Of a stretch of DNA of 64,000 nt, positions 29,263 through 38,943 are shown piece by piece. Position 1 is the first letter of the stretch, and each line of letters begins with the position of its first letter. The DNA is taken from contig NZ_AJYA01000018.1 of the NCBI RefSeq assembly GCF_000265075.1, positions 1 to 64,000 on the forward strand, read 5' to 3'. The notes below the pieces were generated by a model. It ran no database searches. It saw only the letters and a list, made by a program, of their open reading frames with translations, and was not told the origin of the DNA. This stretch comes from Nitritalea halalkaliphila LW7 (lineage in GTDB: Bacteria; Bacteroidota; Bacteroidia; Cytophagales; Cyclobacteriaceae). A program made the translations under genes and the position numbers.

Positions 29263-30365
29263 ATGAAAAAAGGTTTTTTTCTATCGCTTATTATCGCACC
29301 CCTACTCATGATCGCAGTTTATACCCCAGGGAAGGTGCAGGAAGCGGGTACATTCGTTTCTAACGAGGAGTTAGAATCAGTATCCGGCATTGAAAATTGG
29401 CAAGGCACGCCCTTAGATGCTAAGGGACGTTATGTTAACCTGTACCAGCCCTTCGAGTCAAGTTTTAAAGATTTGCTAAAATGGCAGCTTAGCAAAAACC
29501 CTCAAAAACACGAGAAGGAAAATGATTATCGAGAACCTCCTGTCACCAACCAAAAAATAGATTTCAATACCAAAGACGATTTCCTCATTTGGATGGGGCA
29601 CGCGAGCTTTCTCATGCGATTAGATGGCGTGACGATACTTACAGATCCTGTTCTGATCGATAATACCTTTTTAAAACTGCGCCACGCGCTTCCCTACGAT
29701 CTTTTAGAAATCCCCCAGCTGGATTATATTTTGCTTTCACATGCCCACCGCGACCACTGCGATAAGGCTACGCTTAGCTTTCTCTTCGAGCAGCATCCAA
29801 ATGTTCGCGTCCTGACCGGACTGGCATCGGCGAAGTTATCGGAGACTGGCGCAGCCATAGCAAGCAGACCATTACCGAGGCGGGCTGGTTTCAGCGCTAC
29901 CCCCTACAGAAGAAGGGCCTTGAAATCACCTACCTGCCTGCTCGTCACTGGTCACGGCGCGGACTACTGGATGAAAATAAGACGCTTTGGGGTGGGTTTT
30001 ACATAAAAAGCAAGACGAAAAGCATCTTTTTTATGGGCGATAGTGGCTACGATGCTCATTTTAAATTGATCGCCGACGCGCTCGGAGCACCCGATTATGC
30101 CATCATGGGTGTGGGCGCCTACAAGCCAGAGTGGTTTATGGCCCAAGCGCATATCAGTCCTTTAGATGCCATCAAGGCCTTTAATGAAATGGGAGCTAAA
30201 ACCTTTATCCCCATGCACTATGGGACATTCGACCTGAGCGATGAGCCCTCACTCGAACCTTGGGATGTGCTCTGGGAGCATAAAAAAACGATTAATGGAA
30301 AATTAGAAGAAGGCATCTTAGGCCGAAACTATTTTCACTACGACAAGACAGAGCGCTTTTTTTAA
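29263..30365 (+). CDS. MBL-fold metallo-hydrolase, NAPE-PLD/UlaG-like (one-base frameshift near 29823)
   Basis: The N-terminus has a membrane segment or signal (FFLSLIIAPLLMIAVYTPG). The catalytic part has WMGHASFLMRLDGVTILTDP, then LSHAHRDHCD (the HxHxDH metal motif), and after the break FFMGDSGYD and FIPMHYGTFDLSDEP. This is the beta-lactamase-fold pattern of NAPE-PLD-like hydrolases. The frame breaks at CTGGCATC near 29823. Adding one G gives LGIGEVIGDWRSHSKQTITEAGW, and the protein is about 367 residues. The substrate may be a phospholipid or another phosphate ester, but this is not shown. Confidence 0.88.
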
Positions 30366-30465
30366 GGAAGCGCTACAAACATGGCGAAGTAATTCCCGAG
30401 ACAGCGTGAACAGGGTGTCGCTGCCATGCGAAAAAACAGCGAAGCGACTACCCTTTTCAACATGG

Positions 30466-30981
30466 CTACAGCTTGAATACTACTCCTAAATTTAGCCAGC
30501 CATAAGTGTTACCGATTTCTCCATATGCACCTAAGCGCTCAGAAAAGTAATACCGTGCTCCAGCATGGAATGCAGGAAAGATCCCTCCTACGCGAATACC
30601 TTCGAAGCCCGTGCTAAAGCTTCTATAATAGATACCAAGACCTCCATAAAAATCCCAGTCATCCTCTAAATCTACTAGTTCTGCAAAGTGATAAGAGGCA
30701 CGCCCTCCAATATAGGTAATTGAAAACCCCGAAAATCCAGCGTATCCTATCTCACCACCGACTCCAAGAACACCTTTTTCGAGTTGTGTTACACCAAACT
30801 CTACGCCGGCTCCAATAGGCAGCGTTCCACCCATTCCCGCAGAGTAAACAGTACCGAATCCAATACCTGCGTTAAGCACCACATCCTTTTCCTGAAAGGT
30901 TTGCGATTGGGCACTAAAATGCCATAAAAATAAGCCACTAAGCAAAAGCAGTAGACGTAATGTGCGGAAGAAGTCCTTCAT
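30466..30981 (-). CDS. Outer-membrane beta-barrel protein
   Basis: A protein of about 171 residues starting at 30981 (MKDFFRTLRLLLLLSGLFLW, signal ending at SAQSQ). The mature part alternates Gly-rich strands and turns (VVLNAGIGFGTVYSAGMGG, GVLGVGGEIGYAGFSG, ITYIGGRASYHF, FYGGLGIYYRSF, AFHAGARYYFSERLGAYGEIG) and ends LNLGVVFKL, a typical eight-stranded barrel. An upstream in-frame start adds a second hydrophobic stretch and is less likely. The promoter region holds a perfect inverted repeat across the -7 box. Confidence 0.82.
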   Translation of the reverse strand: MKDFFRTLRLLLLLSGLFLWHFSAQSQTFQEKDVVLNAGIGFGTVYSAGMGGTLPIGAGVEFGVTQLEKGVLGVGGEIGYAGFSGFSITYIGGRASYHFAELVDLEDDWDFYGGLGIYYRSFSTGFEGIRVGGIFPAFHAGARYYFSERLGAYGEIGNTYGWLNLGVVFKL

Positions 30982-31042
30982 AATACTATAGTTTTTTAAA
31001 TAGATCTTGCAAAAGATAACCAAACAAACTTTCACAAATAGA

Positions 31043-31070
31043 AACGATTCGTTCAAAGGTAAGAATCGTT
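31043..31070 (-). promoter_or_regulatory. Operator-like inverted repeat over the -7 box of the barrel gene
   Basis: AACGATTC (31043-31050) and GAATCGTT (31063-31070) form a perfect 8-bp inverted repeat with a 12-base spacer. On the minus strand the spacer contains TACCTTTG (31061-31054), an exact TAnnTTTG box. A protein bound to both arms would cover the promoter. Confidence 0.55.
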
Positions 31071-31080
31071 AGGGGCAAAT

Positions 31081-31130
31081 AAAAATAAAAAGGACCTCCG
31101 TGCAGAAGATAAACGCTTAAATGTCCCTTT
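31081..31130 (-). terminator. Possible terminator after dinB
   Basis: On the minus strand AAAGGGAC pairs with GTCCTTTT (G-U allowed) with a long loop of 27 bases and is followed by TATTTTT. The stem is short, so this is a weak call. Confidence 0.4.
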
Positions 31131-31191
31131 CTTCTGAATTAAGAAGCGAACATGCTACTGGAAACCAAAGAAACACCTAACCCCATGCGCA

Positions 31192-32295
31192 TCAAGGAAA
31201 AACGATGTGCAGCTGCACGCCATGCTGTTCAGGCTGGGTGTTTAACTTCTGCAAGCCTACGCCCATCAGCCGAATGGGCTGCTTGAGCGGCTCCTGCTCT
31301 AACAGAGCGCGATAAAATTCCTCCAGCGCCTCCTCCGGGATGTAATGCTCCTGGCTTCGAGAACGCGTCTGCTGACTAAAATCACTGTATTTTAGTTTCA
31401 GCACCGCCGTGCGCCCCTTCAGCCCCTGCTTGCGGAGTCGCTTCTTTAGGTCTTCTAATAAGCGCTGAAGCGCAAAATCCAATTCATTTCTCGCGCTGAT
31501 GTCTTGCTCGAAAGTGCTTTCCACACTGATGGATTTGCGCATACGATCAGGCTGCACGGGAGAATCATGAATGCCCCGAACGATTTGGTAGTAATGTTGC
31601 CCCGACTTGCCAAAATGTTTGGTTAAAAAAGCCAGGGAAAAGGACTTGAGGTCCGCCCCGGAATAAATCCCAAAACGGTTTAACTTAGCCGCAGTCACCT
31701 TGCCGACCCCATAAAACTTCTCCACAGGAAGTCGTTCTAAAAATTCCGCCGCATCCTCTGGTAAAATAACCGCCTGCCCATTTGGCTTCCGTAAATCGGA
31801 GGCCGTCTTGGCTAAAAACTTATTGTAACTCACCCCCGCCGAGGCAGTCAACCCCGTCTCCTGAAAAATCCGCTTGCGAATCAGGTAGGCCATATAAATG
31901 GCTGACTTATAGCCAAATTTATTTTCTGTCACATCTAAAAACGCCTCGTCTAAGGAAAGTGGCTCCACGAAATCTGTAAACGAAAAAAATATCTCTTGCA
32001 CCTGCTGGGAAACCTCTTTATAGACGGAAAAGCGTGGCGGCACAAAAAGCAAATGGGGACACTTTCGGATGGCCAGCTTCCCAGGCATCGCTGAGCGTAC
32101 TCCATAGGCGCGCGCCTCATAAGATGCCGCCGCCACCACACCACGTTCACCATCACCCCCTACCGCCACAGGCTTGCCACGTAGTTCCGGATGATCGCGC
32201 TGCTCTACAGAAGCAAAGAAAGCATCCATGTCCACATGAATGATTTTGCGCCAGCGCACAGCCTCCTGACCCCGCTCCTTCTCCTGCTTATTCAC
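31192..32295 (-). CDS. dinB: DNA polymerase IV
   Basis: A Y-family translesion polymerase of 367 residues. The metal-binding acidic residues are in HVDMDAFFASVEQ (near residue 22) and LSLDEAFLDVT (near residue 115). The helix-hairpin-helix region VEKFYGVGKVTAAKL and the little-finger domain with LKLKYSDFSQQTRSRS follow. It starts with GTG at 32295, overlapping the stop of pabB by 8 bases, so the two genes are translationally coupled. No LexA site is obvious. Confidence 0.96.
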   Translation of the reverse strand: MNKQEKERGQEAVRWRKIIHVDMDAFFASVEQRDHPELRGKPVAVGGDGERGVVAAASYEARAYGVRSAMPGKLAIRKCPHLLFVPPRFSVYKEVSQQVQEIFFSFTDFVEPLSLDEAFLDVTENKFGYKSAIYMAYLIRKRIFQETGLTASAGVSYNKFLAKTASDLRKPNGQAVILPEDAAEFLERLPVEKFYGVGKVTAAKLNRFGIYSGADLKSFSLAFLTKHFGKSGQHYYQIVRGIHDSPVQPDRMRKSISVESTFEQDISARNELDFALQRLLEDLKKRLRKQGLKGRTAVLKLKYSDFSQQTRSRSQEHYIPEEALEEFYRALLEQEPLKQPIRLMGVGLQKLNTQPEQHGVQLHIVFP

Positions 32296-33567
32296 CCGCT
32301 AGTACCCTTCTAATCCCGCTTGCTTTTAACTGACACTCCGCATACTCCGCCGCTGCCACTGCATCGATGGTAATAGCGGAACCTACTGCAAAAAACCCTT
32401 TTTCAGCTGCCCGATCGTAAATAAAACTACGAATAAGTACATTCATATCCACTTCGCCACCCGGCATCCAGTAGCCAAAAGTTCCTGAAAACCAACCTCT
32501 TTGAAAGTTTTCCAACTCCTCGATCGCCTCCATGGTACTAATTTTCGGCGCTCCCGTCATGCTGCCCATCGGAAAAGTCGCCGCTAGCAGTTGCTCCAGC
32601 CCGACTTCGCCTGCCAGCTTGGCCTTAACGGTAGAAATCATCTGATTTACACGTGGAAATGGATACACCCCGAAGCGCTCCACCACCTCCACGGAGCCTA
32701 AAACTGCCAGCTTAGCCAAATCATTACGCATCAAGTCCACGATCATCAAATTTTCCGCCCGCTCCTTTTCTGAGGCCGCAAGCTGGCGCCGAAGCTCCGC
32801 ATCTTCCTCCGGATTTTCTCCCCTGCGGATAGTCCCCTTTATAGGTTGCGCCCAGAGCTCCCCGTCGGCCTGCTTGAGAAATCGCTCGGGAGAGGCACAG
32901 GCGAGGAAGCGCTCTCCTACCTGAAGGAACCCCCCGAAAGGCATGGGATTTTGCGCCGCGAGGCGCAAATAAAAATCTACAGGATCCAAGCGCCCACTCA
33001 CCTGGTAGGCCATACAAAAATTCATTTCGTACACCATCCCCTCGCGAATGAGCTGATGAATGGCGGCCACGCGTTCCTGATACTCCTCCTCCGTGGTCAG
33101 CGCTGCCACCTGCACAGCGCCTGCCCAAGGGCTATGCGTTCTCCTCGCCTACCCTTTCGCACCTGCTCGAAGCGCTGCTGCCAAAGATCAGCCGCCGAAC
33201 CGCGCAGCACCCATTCTTGCCCTTCCCGAAAAAGAGCCAAGTCCGGGAGGAAAGCAAAGGTCTCCGGGGTTTCCACCAGCGCCGGATTCTCCGAAACAAG
33301 CTTCTCCAGTCTATTTTTATAGTCGTAAGCCACGCAGAAAGGAATCGGAAGACCTATGCGATCCGCCTCTGGAGCTACCTGCTCTAACGTCAGGGGCTGT
33401 GTTCCAGCAAATAGCCCAAAGCGAAAAGGCCCTAAAGGGAAATCGGTCTTTCCCCGTGGATCAAATAATGCCACATAGGGAAAATGTGCGGAGAGCAGGC
33501 GCAGAAATAAAGGGAGGTCGTGCTCCAGCACGGGAATTCGATGGAGGGACGCGGGATTTTCATTCAT
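32288..33567 (-). CDS. pabB: Aminodeoxychorismate / anthranilate synthase component I-like (one-base frameshift near 33118)
   Basis: A chorismate-binding enzyme of about 426 residues. The start at 33567 gives MNENPASLHRIPVLEHD. The frame breaks near 33118. Adding one G on the coding strand joins LGQAAVQVAALTTEEEYQER. The C-terminal chorismate domain contains ASPERFLKQADGELWAQPIKGTIRRG, LMIVDLMRNDLAKLA and FPMGSMTGAPKISTMEAIE, all characteristic. A single component I without glutaminase next to it fits PabB (folate). Anthranilate synthase is the alternative. A TTTGCGCC palindrome lies at 32950-32969. Confidence 0.88.
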
Positions 33568-33580
33568 AAGAGTAGGACAA

Positions 33581-33610
33581 AAATAAAAAAAAGGGAGCAT
33601 TTCTGCTCCC
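33581..33610 (-). terminator. Terminator after the YceI gene
   Basis: On the minus strand GGGAGCA-GAAA-TGCTCCC (33610-33593) is followed by TTTTTTTTATTT. It separates the YceI gene from pabB. Confidence 0.9.
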
Positions 33611-33640
33611 TCCACGTTTGTTTGATTAGGGTAATTAAAA

Positions 33641-34363
33641 TTAGTTCGCTTTGATGTCGAAACCTACACTTACCGTGTTGTAGATAAACTGATCTTTGGC
33701 TTTGTCCACAGCGTTCGACTCGTCACCGTAAGAAAGACCCCACTGCGTTCTGTCGATATTAAAACCTGCTTTCGCCATCACAGCGCCATCTTGCATACGT
33801 ACAGAAGCGGGGAATTTGATGTTTTTCGTCGTTCCACGCATGGTTAGGTTACCAGAAATCCAGTGCGTAGGATTGTCAGCTAAAAGGTCAGAAGCGCTTT
33901 CAGGCGTGTACTCTGTTTCGAACTCGTCCTTGTCCTCTACATCCGCTGCAGATGTAAACGGTTCGATTTTCGTTACCTCGAACATCGCCTCCGGATGGTT
34001 AGCGGCATCGAAGAAATCATCTGACTGCAGGTGACCCCACAACTTACCGTAATTTTCGTTATCCTCAGGGATATCTTCGATCACTAATCCTGTGATGTCA
34101 AAAACGAACTTACCGCCAGTGATCGCATCGCCATCTACCATAAGCTCTCCCCCTGTTACAGGAATTTTACCCCAGTGCTTGCCTGCAGGCTTGTATCCAG
34201 TCCAAGAAACAACACTCGCTCCTAAATCTAATGCAAGAGAGGAACCTGAAGCTTCACCTACTTCTTGTGCATCTGTCGTTTCCACTGTGTCACTAGGCCC
34301 ACCACAAGCGAACGCTAAAAGCGCTGCTGATAAAAAGAGTCCGGTTTTCTGTAATAGTTTCAT
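33641..34363 (-). CDS. YceI-like lipoprotein
   Basis: A 240-residue lipoprotein (lipobox AFACGG) with the YceI lipocalin-like fold. Motifs include SVVSWTGYKPAGKHWGKI, GGKFVFDITGLVIED, LWGHLQSDDFFDAANHPEAMFEV, HWISGNLTMRGTTKNIKFP and a final FNIDRTQWGLSYG. YceI proteins bind isoprenoid or other lipids in the periplasm. An acidic segment of about 25 residues between the SDDFF and HWISG motifs is longer than in the E. coli protein. It has its own terminator and is divergent from the carbonic anhydrase gene. Confidence 0.93.
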   Translation of the reverse strand: MKLLQKTGLFLSAALLAFACGGPSDTVETTDAQEVGEASGSSLALDLGASVVSWTGYKPAGKHWGKIPVTGGELMVDGDAITGGKFVFDITGLVIEDIPEDNENYGKLWGHLQSDDFFDAANHPEAMFEVTKIEPFTSAADVEDKDEFETEYTPESASDLLADNPTHWISGNLTMRGTTKNIKFPASVRMQDGAVMAKAGFNIDRTQWGLSYGDESNAVDKAKDQFIYNTVSVGFDIKAN

Positions 34364-34606
34364 AGTTTATTTAGTTGTGTTTAATTTCGTATTAAATGTA
34401 CATACACGAAAACCAAAAGTGGTTAAAAAAGTTCGAACCCAGGGGATTTTTTTTCGTCTGAGGCGAGCATTATTTGCTTAGCGGCTCATAAAGGAGCATT
34501 TAGCGAAGAATCTTTTCTCTCTGCCTGCTTTTCTATCAGAAAACTTGAAATTACGTCGCGAAATCTTTAGGTTCGTCAGTGCTTACGCATGCATCTTAAC
34601 TAAATA

Positions 34607-35146
34607 ATGGCTATGGCATTAATAAAATCAGTTCGGGGCTTCGCCCCAAAATGGGATTCCGGCTGCTGGTTCGCTGAAAACGCGACTTTGGTAGGCGACA
34701 TCATCATGGGTAAAAACTGTACCGTCTGGTACCAAGCGGTCATCCGGGGTGATGTCCATGAAATCCGCATCGGAGATGATACGAATATCCAAGATGGCGC
34801 TGTTATCCACGGCACCTACCAAAAAGCGGGTACATACATTGGCAGCAGGGTCTCCGTGGCACATAAAGCGATTCTGCATGGCTGCACCATCCATGATGAT
34901 GTGCTCATCGGGATGGGAGCTATCGTCATGGATCATGCTGTGGTCCACAGTGGGGCTGTTATCGCCGCAGGTGCCATCGTCCTAGCAGGCACAGTGGTCG
35001 AAGCGAACAGCATCTACGCCGGCATCCCCGCTAAAAAAGTAAAAACCACAGGACCCGAAATGCGCGAAGTGATTCAGCGGACAGCGGCCAACTATCCGCT
35101 TTATGCCTCCTGGATGCAGGAAGAAGGCGATGTGGAGGGCGGTTAA
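34607..35146 (+). CDS. Gamma-class carbonic anhydrase family protein
   Basis: A 179-residue left-handed beta-helix (hexapeptide repeat) protein. The repeats start at ATLVGDIIMGKNCTVWYQAVIRGD. The metal His residues are in VAHKAILHGCTI (two His, spaced as in YrdA/PaaY-type gamma carbonic anhydrases) and in the earlier QDGAVIHGT. The C-terminal IYAGIPAKKVK and a terminal helix are typical. It acts as a trimer, with possible CO2 hydration or an acyl-CoA-related role. It precedes the amidoligase cluster by 107 bases on the same strand, without clear coupling. Confidence 0.9.
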   Translation: MAMALIKSVRGFAPKWDSGCWFAENATLVGDIIMGKNCTVWYQAVIRGDVHEIRIGDDTNIQDGAVIHGTYQKAGTYIGSRVSVAHKAILHGCTIHDDVLIGMGAIVMDHAVVHSGAVIAAGAIVLAGTVVEANSIYAGIPAKKVKTTGPEMREVIQRTAANYPLYASWMQEEGDVEGG

Positions 35147-35253
35147 AGACTTTTTGTGCAGATCACATAAAATTTTGTAGAAAAGAAGACTTAAAAACTT
35201 TTGCTTTTCGAAAAAAGCCGCTTATTTTTAATTCTCAACCCTATCGAAACCGA

Positions 35254-35966
35254 ATGAAAGAAGAATATTTTAAATGGTACTCCCATCACCTGATGCGAGA
35301 TGTGGAGATGCTGGTATTCGGCCATGCAGGTTATCCAGTAGTCCTCTTCCCCACTTCTATGGGGTCTTTTCATGAAAATAGGGATATGGGGCTGATTAGC
35401 GCCGCCTCCTGGTACATCGAACAGGGCCTGATCCAGGTGTTTTGTCCCGATAGCCAAGACAAGTATAGCTTTTATGACAAGCAGGCACATCCCCATAACC
35501 GGATCATGTCGCATGATGCCTACGATAAAATGATCTGTCATGACATCGTCGAGCGTATCCGCCTGCAGACCGCTGTGGGGAAAGTGGTGATGGCAGGCTG
35601 TAGCTTCGGCGGATACCATGCAGCGAATTTTGCCTTCCGACATCCCGGCTATGTGAGCACATGTTTTCCATGTCAGGCGCCTTCGACATCCGCTCCTTCA
35701 TGGACGGCTATCAGCATGAGCAGATCTTTTACCACTCCCCCCTTGAATATCTTCCCGGCCTGCAGGACCGAGAGCTTTGGAACATGGACGTGGTGCTGGG
35801 CACTTCGAACTGGGACATCTGCTTCGATGCGAATATCAAGCTGAGCGACACCCTCGAAGCGAAGGGCATCCGCCACTGGCTCGATGTGCGTAAGGATCGG
35901 CAGCATGACTGGCCTGTCTGGAAAGAAATGTTCCCCCATTATTTATCTCGTATTAAATTCAACTAA
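35254..35966 (+). CDS. Alpha/beta-hydrolase esterase of the amidoligase cluster (one-base frameshift near 35658)
   Basis: About 237 residues of an esterase-like alpha/beta hydrolase. The nucleophile elbow is GCSFGGYHA. A probable catalytic Asp lies in the later VVLGTSNWDICFDANIKLSD region, and the His may be in RQHDWPVW. The frame breaks at GAGCACATG near 35658. One added C gives YVSHMFSMSGAFDIRSFMDGYQ, as expected for this family. The gene starts a run of five genes, with only 6 bases before the ATP-grasp gene. It could release or trim a product made by the ligases that follow. Confidence 0.82.
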
Positions 35967-35972
35967 GTTTTT

Positions 35973-36926
35973 ATGAAAAAAATAGGTATTCTTTTCGGCA
36001 TGGAGGACACGTTTCCCCAAGCTTTATCGACCGCGTAAACGCCAAAAATGAAAAAGGTATCATCGCTGAAGCGGTGAAAATAGATAAGGTCATCCAAAAT
36101 CAACTCACGGAGTACGCCGTCATCATCGACCGAATCAGCCAAGACGTGCCCTTCTACCGTGCCTACTTGAAAAATGCGGCCTTGACAGGGACTGCCGTGA
36201 TCAATAATCCCTTCTGGTGGTCTGCGGACGACAAATTCTTTAACAATGCACTCGCTGATACACTTGGCGTTCCGCTTCCGAATACCGTCATCCTCCCCTC
36301 TGCGGAGCATCCGACGGACACCACCTCTAAGTCTTTTCGTAACCTAGCCATGCCGCTGGACTGGCAGGCCATCTTTGACTACGTGAAATTCCCGGCATAC
36401 ATGAAGCCCTATGCGGGTGGCGGTTGGAAGAACGTGTACCGACTGGAGAACCAACAGGAATTTTCGAAAAACATCGCGAAACCGGGCAGCTGGTCATGCT
36501 GCTACAGGAAGAAATTGTGTTTGAGGAATATTTTAGGGTGTATTGCCTGGGCGGCAAAGCGGTGAAAATCATGCCTTACGAACCGAGAAATCCGCATCAC
36601 CTACGCTATGTGGTAGACCGACCACCGAGCAGTAAAAAACTTTTGGCGAAAGTGAAAGAATATACCATCGCCCTCTGTAAAGGTCTCGGCTATGACTTTA
36701 ATACCGTGGAATTTGCAGTAAAAGATGGGGTGCCTTATGCGATCGATTTTGGAAATCCTGCCCCAGATGCGGACATCAACTCCGTGGGTGCAGAGAATTT
36801 CGAGTGGGTGGTGGAAGAGGCTGCTAAAATGGCGATCGCCTATGCGAAAGCCAGAAGCCCGGAAAGATCAACTTAACCTGGGGTACCTTTATGAAGGACG
36901 CCGTAGCTGACGCGAAACGTTTTTAA
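35973..36926 (+). CDS. ATP-grasp ligase A of the amidoligase cluster (three one-base frameshifts)
   Basis: Read with one base restored at each of about 36023, 36463 and 36851, this is a continuous protein of about 318 residues that starts MKKIGILFGMEDTFPQAF and ends KDAVADAKRF. The ATP-grasp features are AYMKPYAGGGWKNVY (ATP-binding Lys and Gly loop), LVMLLQEEIVFEEYFR, and VEFAVKDGVPYAIDFGNPAPDAD (Glu and Asn metal ligands). ATP-grasp enzymes activate a carboxylate as acyl-phosphate and join it to an amine. It is 6 bases after the esterase and 2 bases before the GCS2-type gene. Three breaks in one gene could mean a locally poor assembly or real decay; restoring each frame argues for error. 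Confidence 0.8.
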
Positions 36927-36928
36927 CT

Positions 36929-38041
36929 ATGGGAAAACTTCCTAACTTCACCCTAGGCGTAGAAGAGGAATATCAGATCATAGATCCCGAAACGCGGGAT
37001 CTACGGTCTCATATGTCCAAGATCGTAGATGGAGCGAAAATCTTCCTGAAAGAGCAGGTAAAAGCAGAAATGCACCAGTCTGTCGTGGAAGTAGGAACGA
37101 ATATCTGTAAGACGGTTCAGGATGCACGCCAGGAGGTCGCCTACCTCCGGAATCGTATCCACCACCTCGCCGCTGAGCAGGGCCTCCTCGTAGGCGCCGC
37201 AGGGACACACCCCTTCAGTCGCTGGATCGATCAGGCCATCACCGATGATCCACGCTACCATACGATTATCAATGAACTACAGGATACCGCGCGGGGCAAC
37301 TTGATTTTCGGCCTACACGTCCATGTGGGCATCGATAACCGGGAAGTAGCCATGCAGCTGATGAATCAAGCCTGTTATTTTCTGCCGCATATTTATGCAC
37401 TGAGCACGAATTCCCCGTTCTGGGAAGGCCGAAATACAGGATTTAAGGCCTTTAGGGCCAAAGTCTTCGCCAAATTCCCCCGTACAGGGCTCCCTGAGTA
37501 CTTTGACTCTGTGCAAGCCTACGACAACTATCTCGAGACACTGGTTAAAACCAACTGTATCGACAATCCAAAAAAAATCTGGTGGGATCTACGGATGCAT
37601 CCCTTCTTCCCTACGATCGAGTTTCGCATCTGTGATATGTGCCTAACCGTGGATGAAACCATCTGTATCGTGGCACTGATCCAAGCTGTGGTGGCCAAGC
37701 TCTACAAGCTCCACCTCCAAAACACCAGCTTTAACATCTACCGCATCGCACTTATCCGCGAAAATAAATTCCGCGCAGCACGCTACGGAACGGAAGGACA
37801 GATGATCGACTTCGGTAGAAAAAAAGAAGTCCCTTATAAGGAGCTGATGCATGAACTGCTCGACTTTATCGATGACGTAGTGGATGAGTTAGGCAGCCGA
37901 AAAGAAATCGACTACGTGCGTACCATCCTCCGCGAGGGCACCGGAGCGGATAAACAGCTGGCCGTTTTCCAGGAAACCGGAAGTCTTAACAGCGTGGTAG
38001 ACTTCATCACCGACTCCTTTTTAAAGGACATAAAAGAGTAA
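36929..38041 (+). CDS. Carboxylate-amine ligase, glutamate-cysteine ligase type 2 (YbdK-like)
   Basis: An intact GCS2-family enzyme of 370 residues, the usual length of the YbdK type. The N-terminal LGVEEEYQIIDPETRDL carries the metal-binding Glu residues. FGLHVHVGIDNREVAM and PTIEFRICDMCLTVDETI are the second and third conserved motifs. These enzymes use ATP to join an amino group to a glutamate-like carboxylate. Because it is flanked by two ATP-grasp genes and a GATase and not by gshB, a glutathione role is unlikely, and it probably acts on a dedicated small molecule or peptide. Confidence 0.92.
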   Translation: MGKLPNFTLGVEEEYQIIDPETRDLRSHMSKIVDGAKIFLKEQVKAEMHQSVVEVGTNICKTVQDARQEVAYLRNRIHHLAAEQGLLVGAAGTHPFSRWIDQAITDDPRYHTIINELQDTARGNLIFGLHVHVGIDNREVAMQLMNQACYFLPHIYALSTNSPFWEGRNTGFKAFRAKVFAKFPRTGLPEYFDSVQAYDNYLETLVKTNCIDNPKKIWWDLRMHPFFPTIEFRICDMCLTVDETICIVALIQAVVAKLYKLHLQNTSFNIYRIALIRENKFRAARYGTEGQMIDFGRKKEVPYKELMHELLDFIDDVVDELGSRKEIDYVRTILREGTGADKQLAVFQETGSLNSVVDFITDSFLKDIKE

Positions 38042-38058
38042 TTATCAGGGATTTTCCG

Positions 38059-38066
38059 TATCTTTG
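38059..38066 (+). promoter_or_regulatory. Possible internal promoter before the GATase
   Basis: TATCTTTG matches the TAnnTTTG box exactly, 24 bases before the GATase ATG. I do not see a TTG at the right distance, so this is a weak promoter call. It would let the GATase and ATP-grasp B be expressed apart from the first three genes. Confidence 0.4.
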
Positions 38067-38089
38067 CGCCCTTTCAGAAAAATCAACTT

Positions 38090-38943
38090 ATGCAAGTAGT
38101 AGGAATATTAGATATGTATGCTGGCGAACCGAATCAGGGCATGCGCTGCATCCAAGAGATCATCGGGCGCTATCCGGAGGAACTCGCCTTTCAGGTGTAT
38201 GACGTGCGAGGTAATGCTACACTGCCCCAGCAGATCGACCAGCACCGTATCTATATCGCTACAGGAGGTCCCGGAAACCCAGAGGAAGGCGATGGCGTCT
38301 GGGATAAAGCCTTTGGAGATTTTATCCAAGCGATCTACGAGGCCAACAAGCAGCGTGAAGAAAAAATCTTTGTGCTGTTTATCTGCCACTCTTTCCAAAT
38401 GGCAGTCAAGCACTTTGGGCTCGCCCAAATCACCAAGCGAAAGGCCACTTCTTTTGGGGTAATGACGGTGCATAAAACAGCAGAAGGTATGGAAGATCCC
38501 CTTTTCCATGCCCTAGAAAACCCATTTTGGGCCGTGGATTCCCGCGACTATCAAGTGGTGAAGCCTAAGAAAAAGCGCTTTACCGAAATGGGAGCGGCCA
38601 TCATCGCACTAGAAAAAATCCGTACACACGTGGAGTACGAGCGTGCCATCATGGGTGTGCGCTTCTCCCCGGAGCTGGTAGGCACTCAATTTCATCCCGA
38701 GGCTGACCCGGAAAGCTTCTTGCACCACCTGAAAAAACCAGAAGTGCGTGAAAAAATCATTGCCCTGAAGGCAAAGCCAAATACCGTAGCATGCTCGAGC
38801 ATCTCGTAGATGAAAAAACCATCTACAAGACAAACGAAACGCTGATTCCTAACTTTTTAGCACAAGCGCTGGCGGCCTGTTCTCCTAGCCCGCTGGCCGA
38901 AACGTCTTCCTCATATGATCGAAAGCAGTCGCGCGCAGTTTAA
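38090..38943 (+). CDS. Class I glutamine amidotransferase domain protein (one-base frameshift near 38770)
   Basis: A class I GATase with nucleophile C99 in FICHSFQM and the His/Glu pair in GTQFHPEADPE (H202, E204), the full catalytic triad. It would free ammonia from glutamine, perhaps for an adjacent ligase. As read, it stops at 38809. One restored G near 38770 extends it with KAKYRSMLEHLVDEKTIYK and a helical tail to 38943, for about 284 residues. That end overlaps the start of ATP-grasp B by 29 bases. The tail lacks a recognised domain, and its true end is uncertain. Confidence 0.85.
38414..38429. repeat. Short TTTGGGC/GCCCAAA palindrome within the GATase gene
   Basis: A perfect 7-bp inverted repeat with a TC loop, a member of the dispersed palindrome family. 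It encodes part of the sequence HFGLAQI. Confidence 0.6.
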
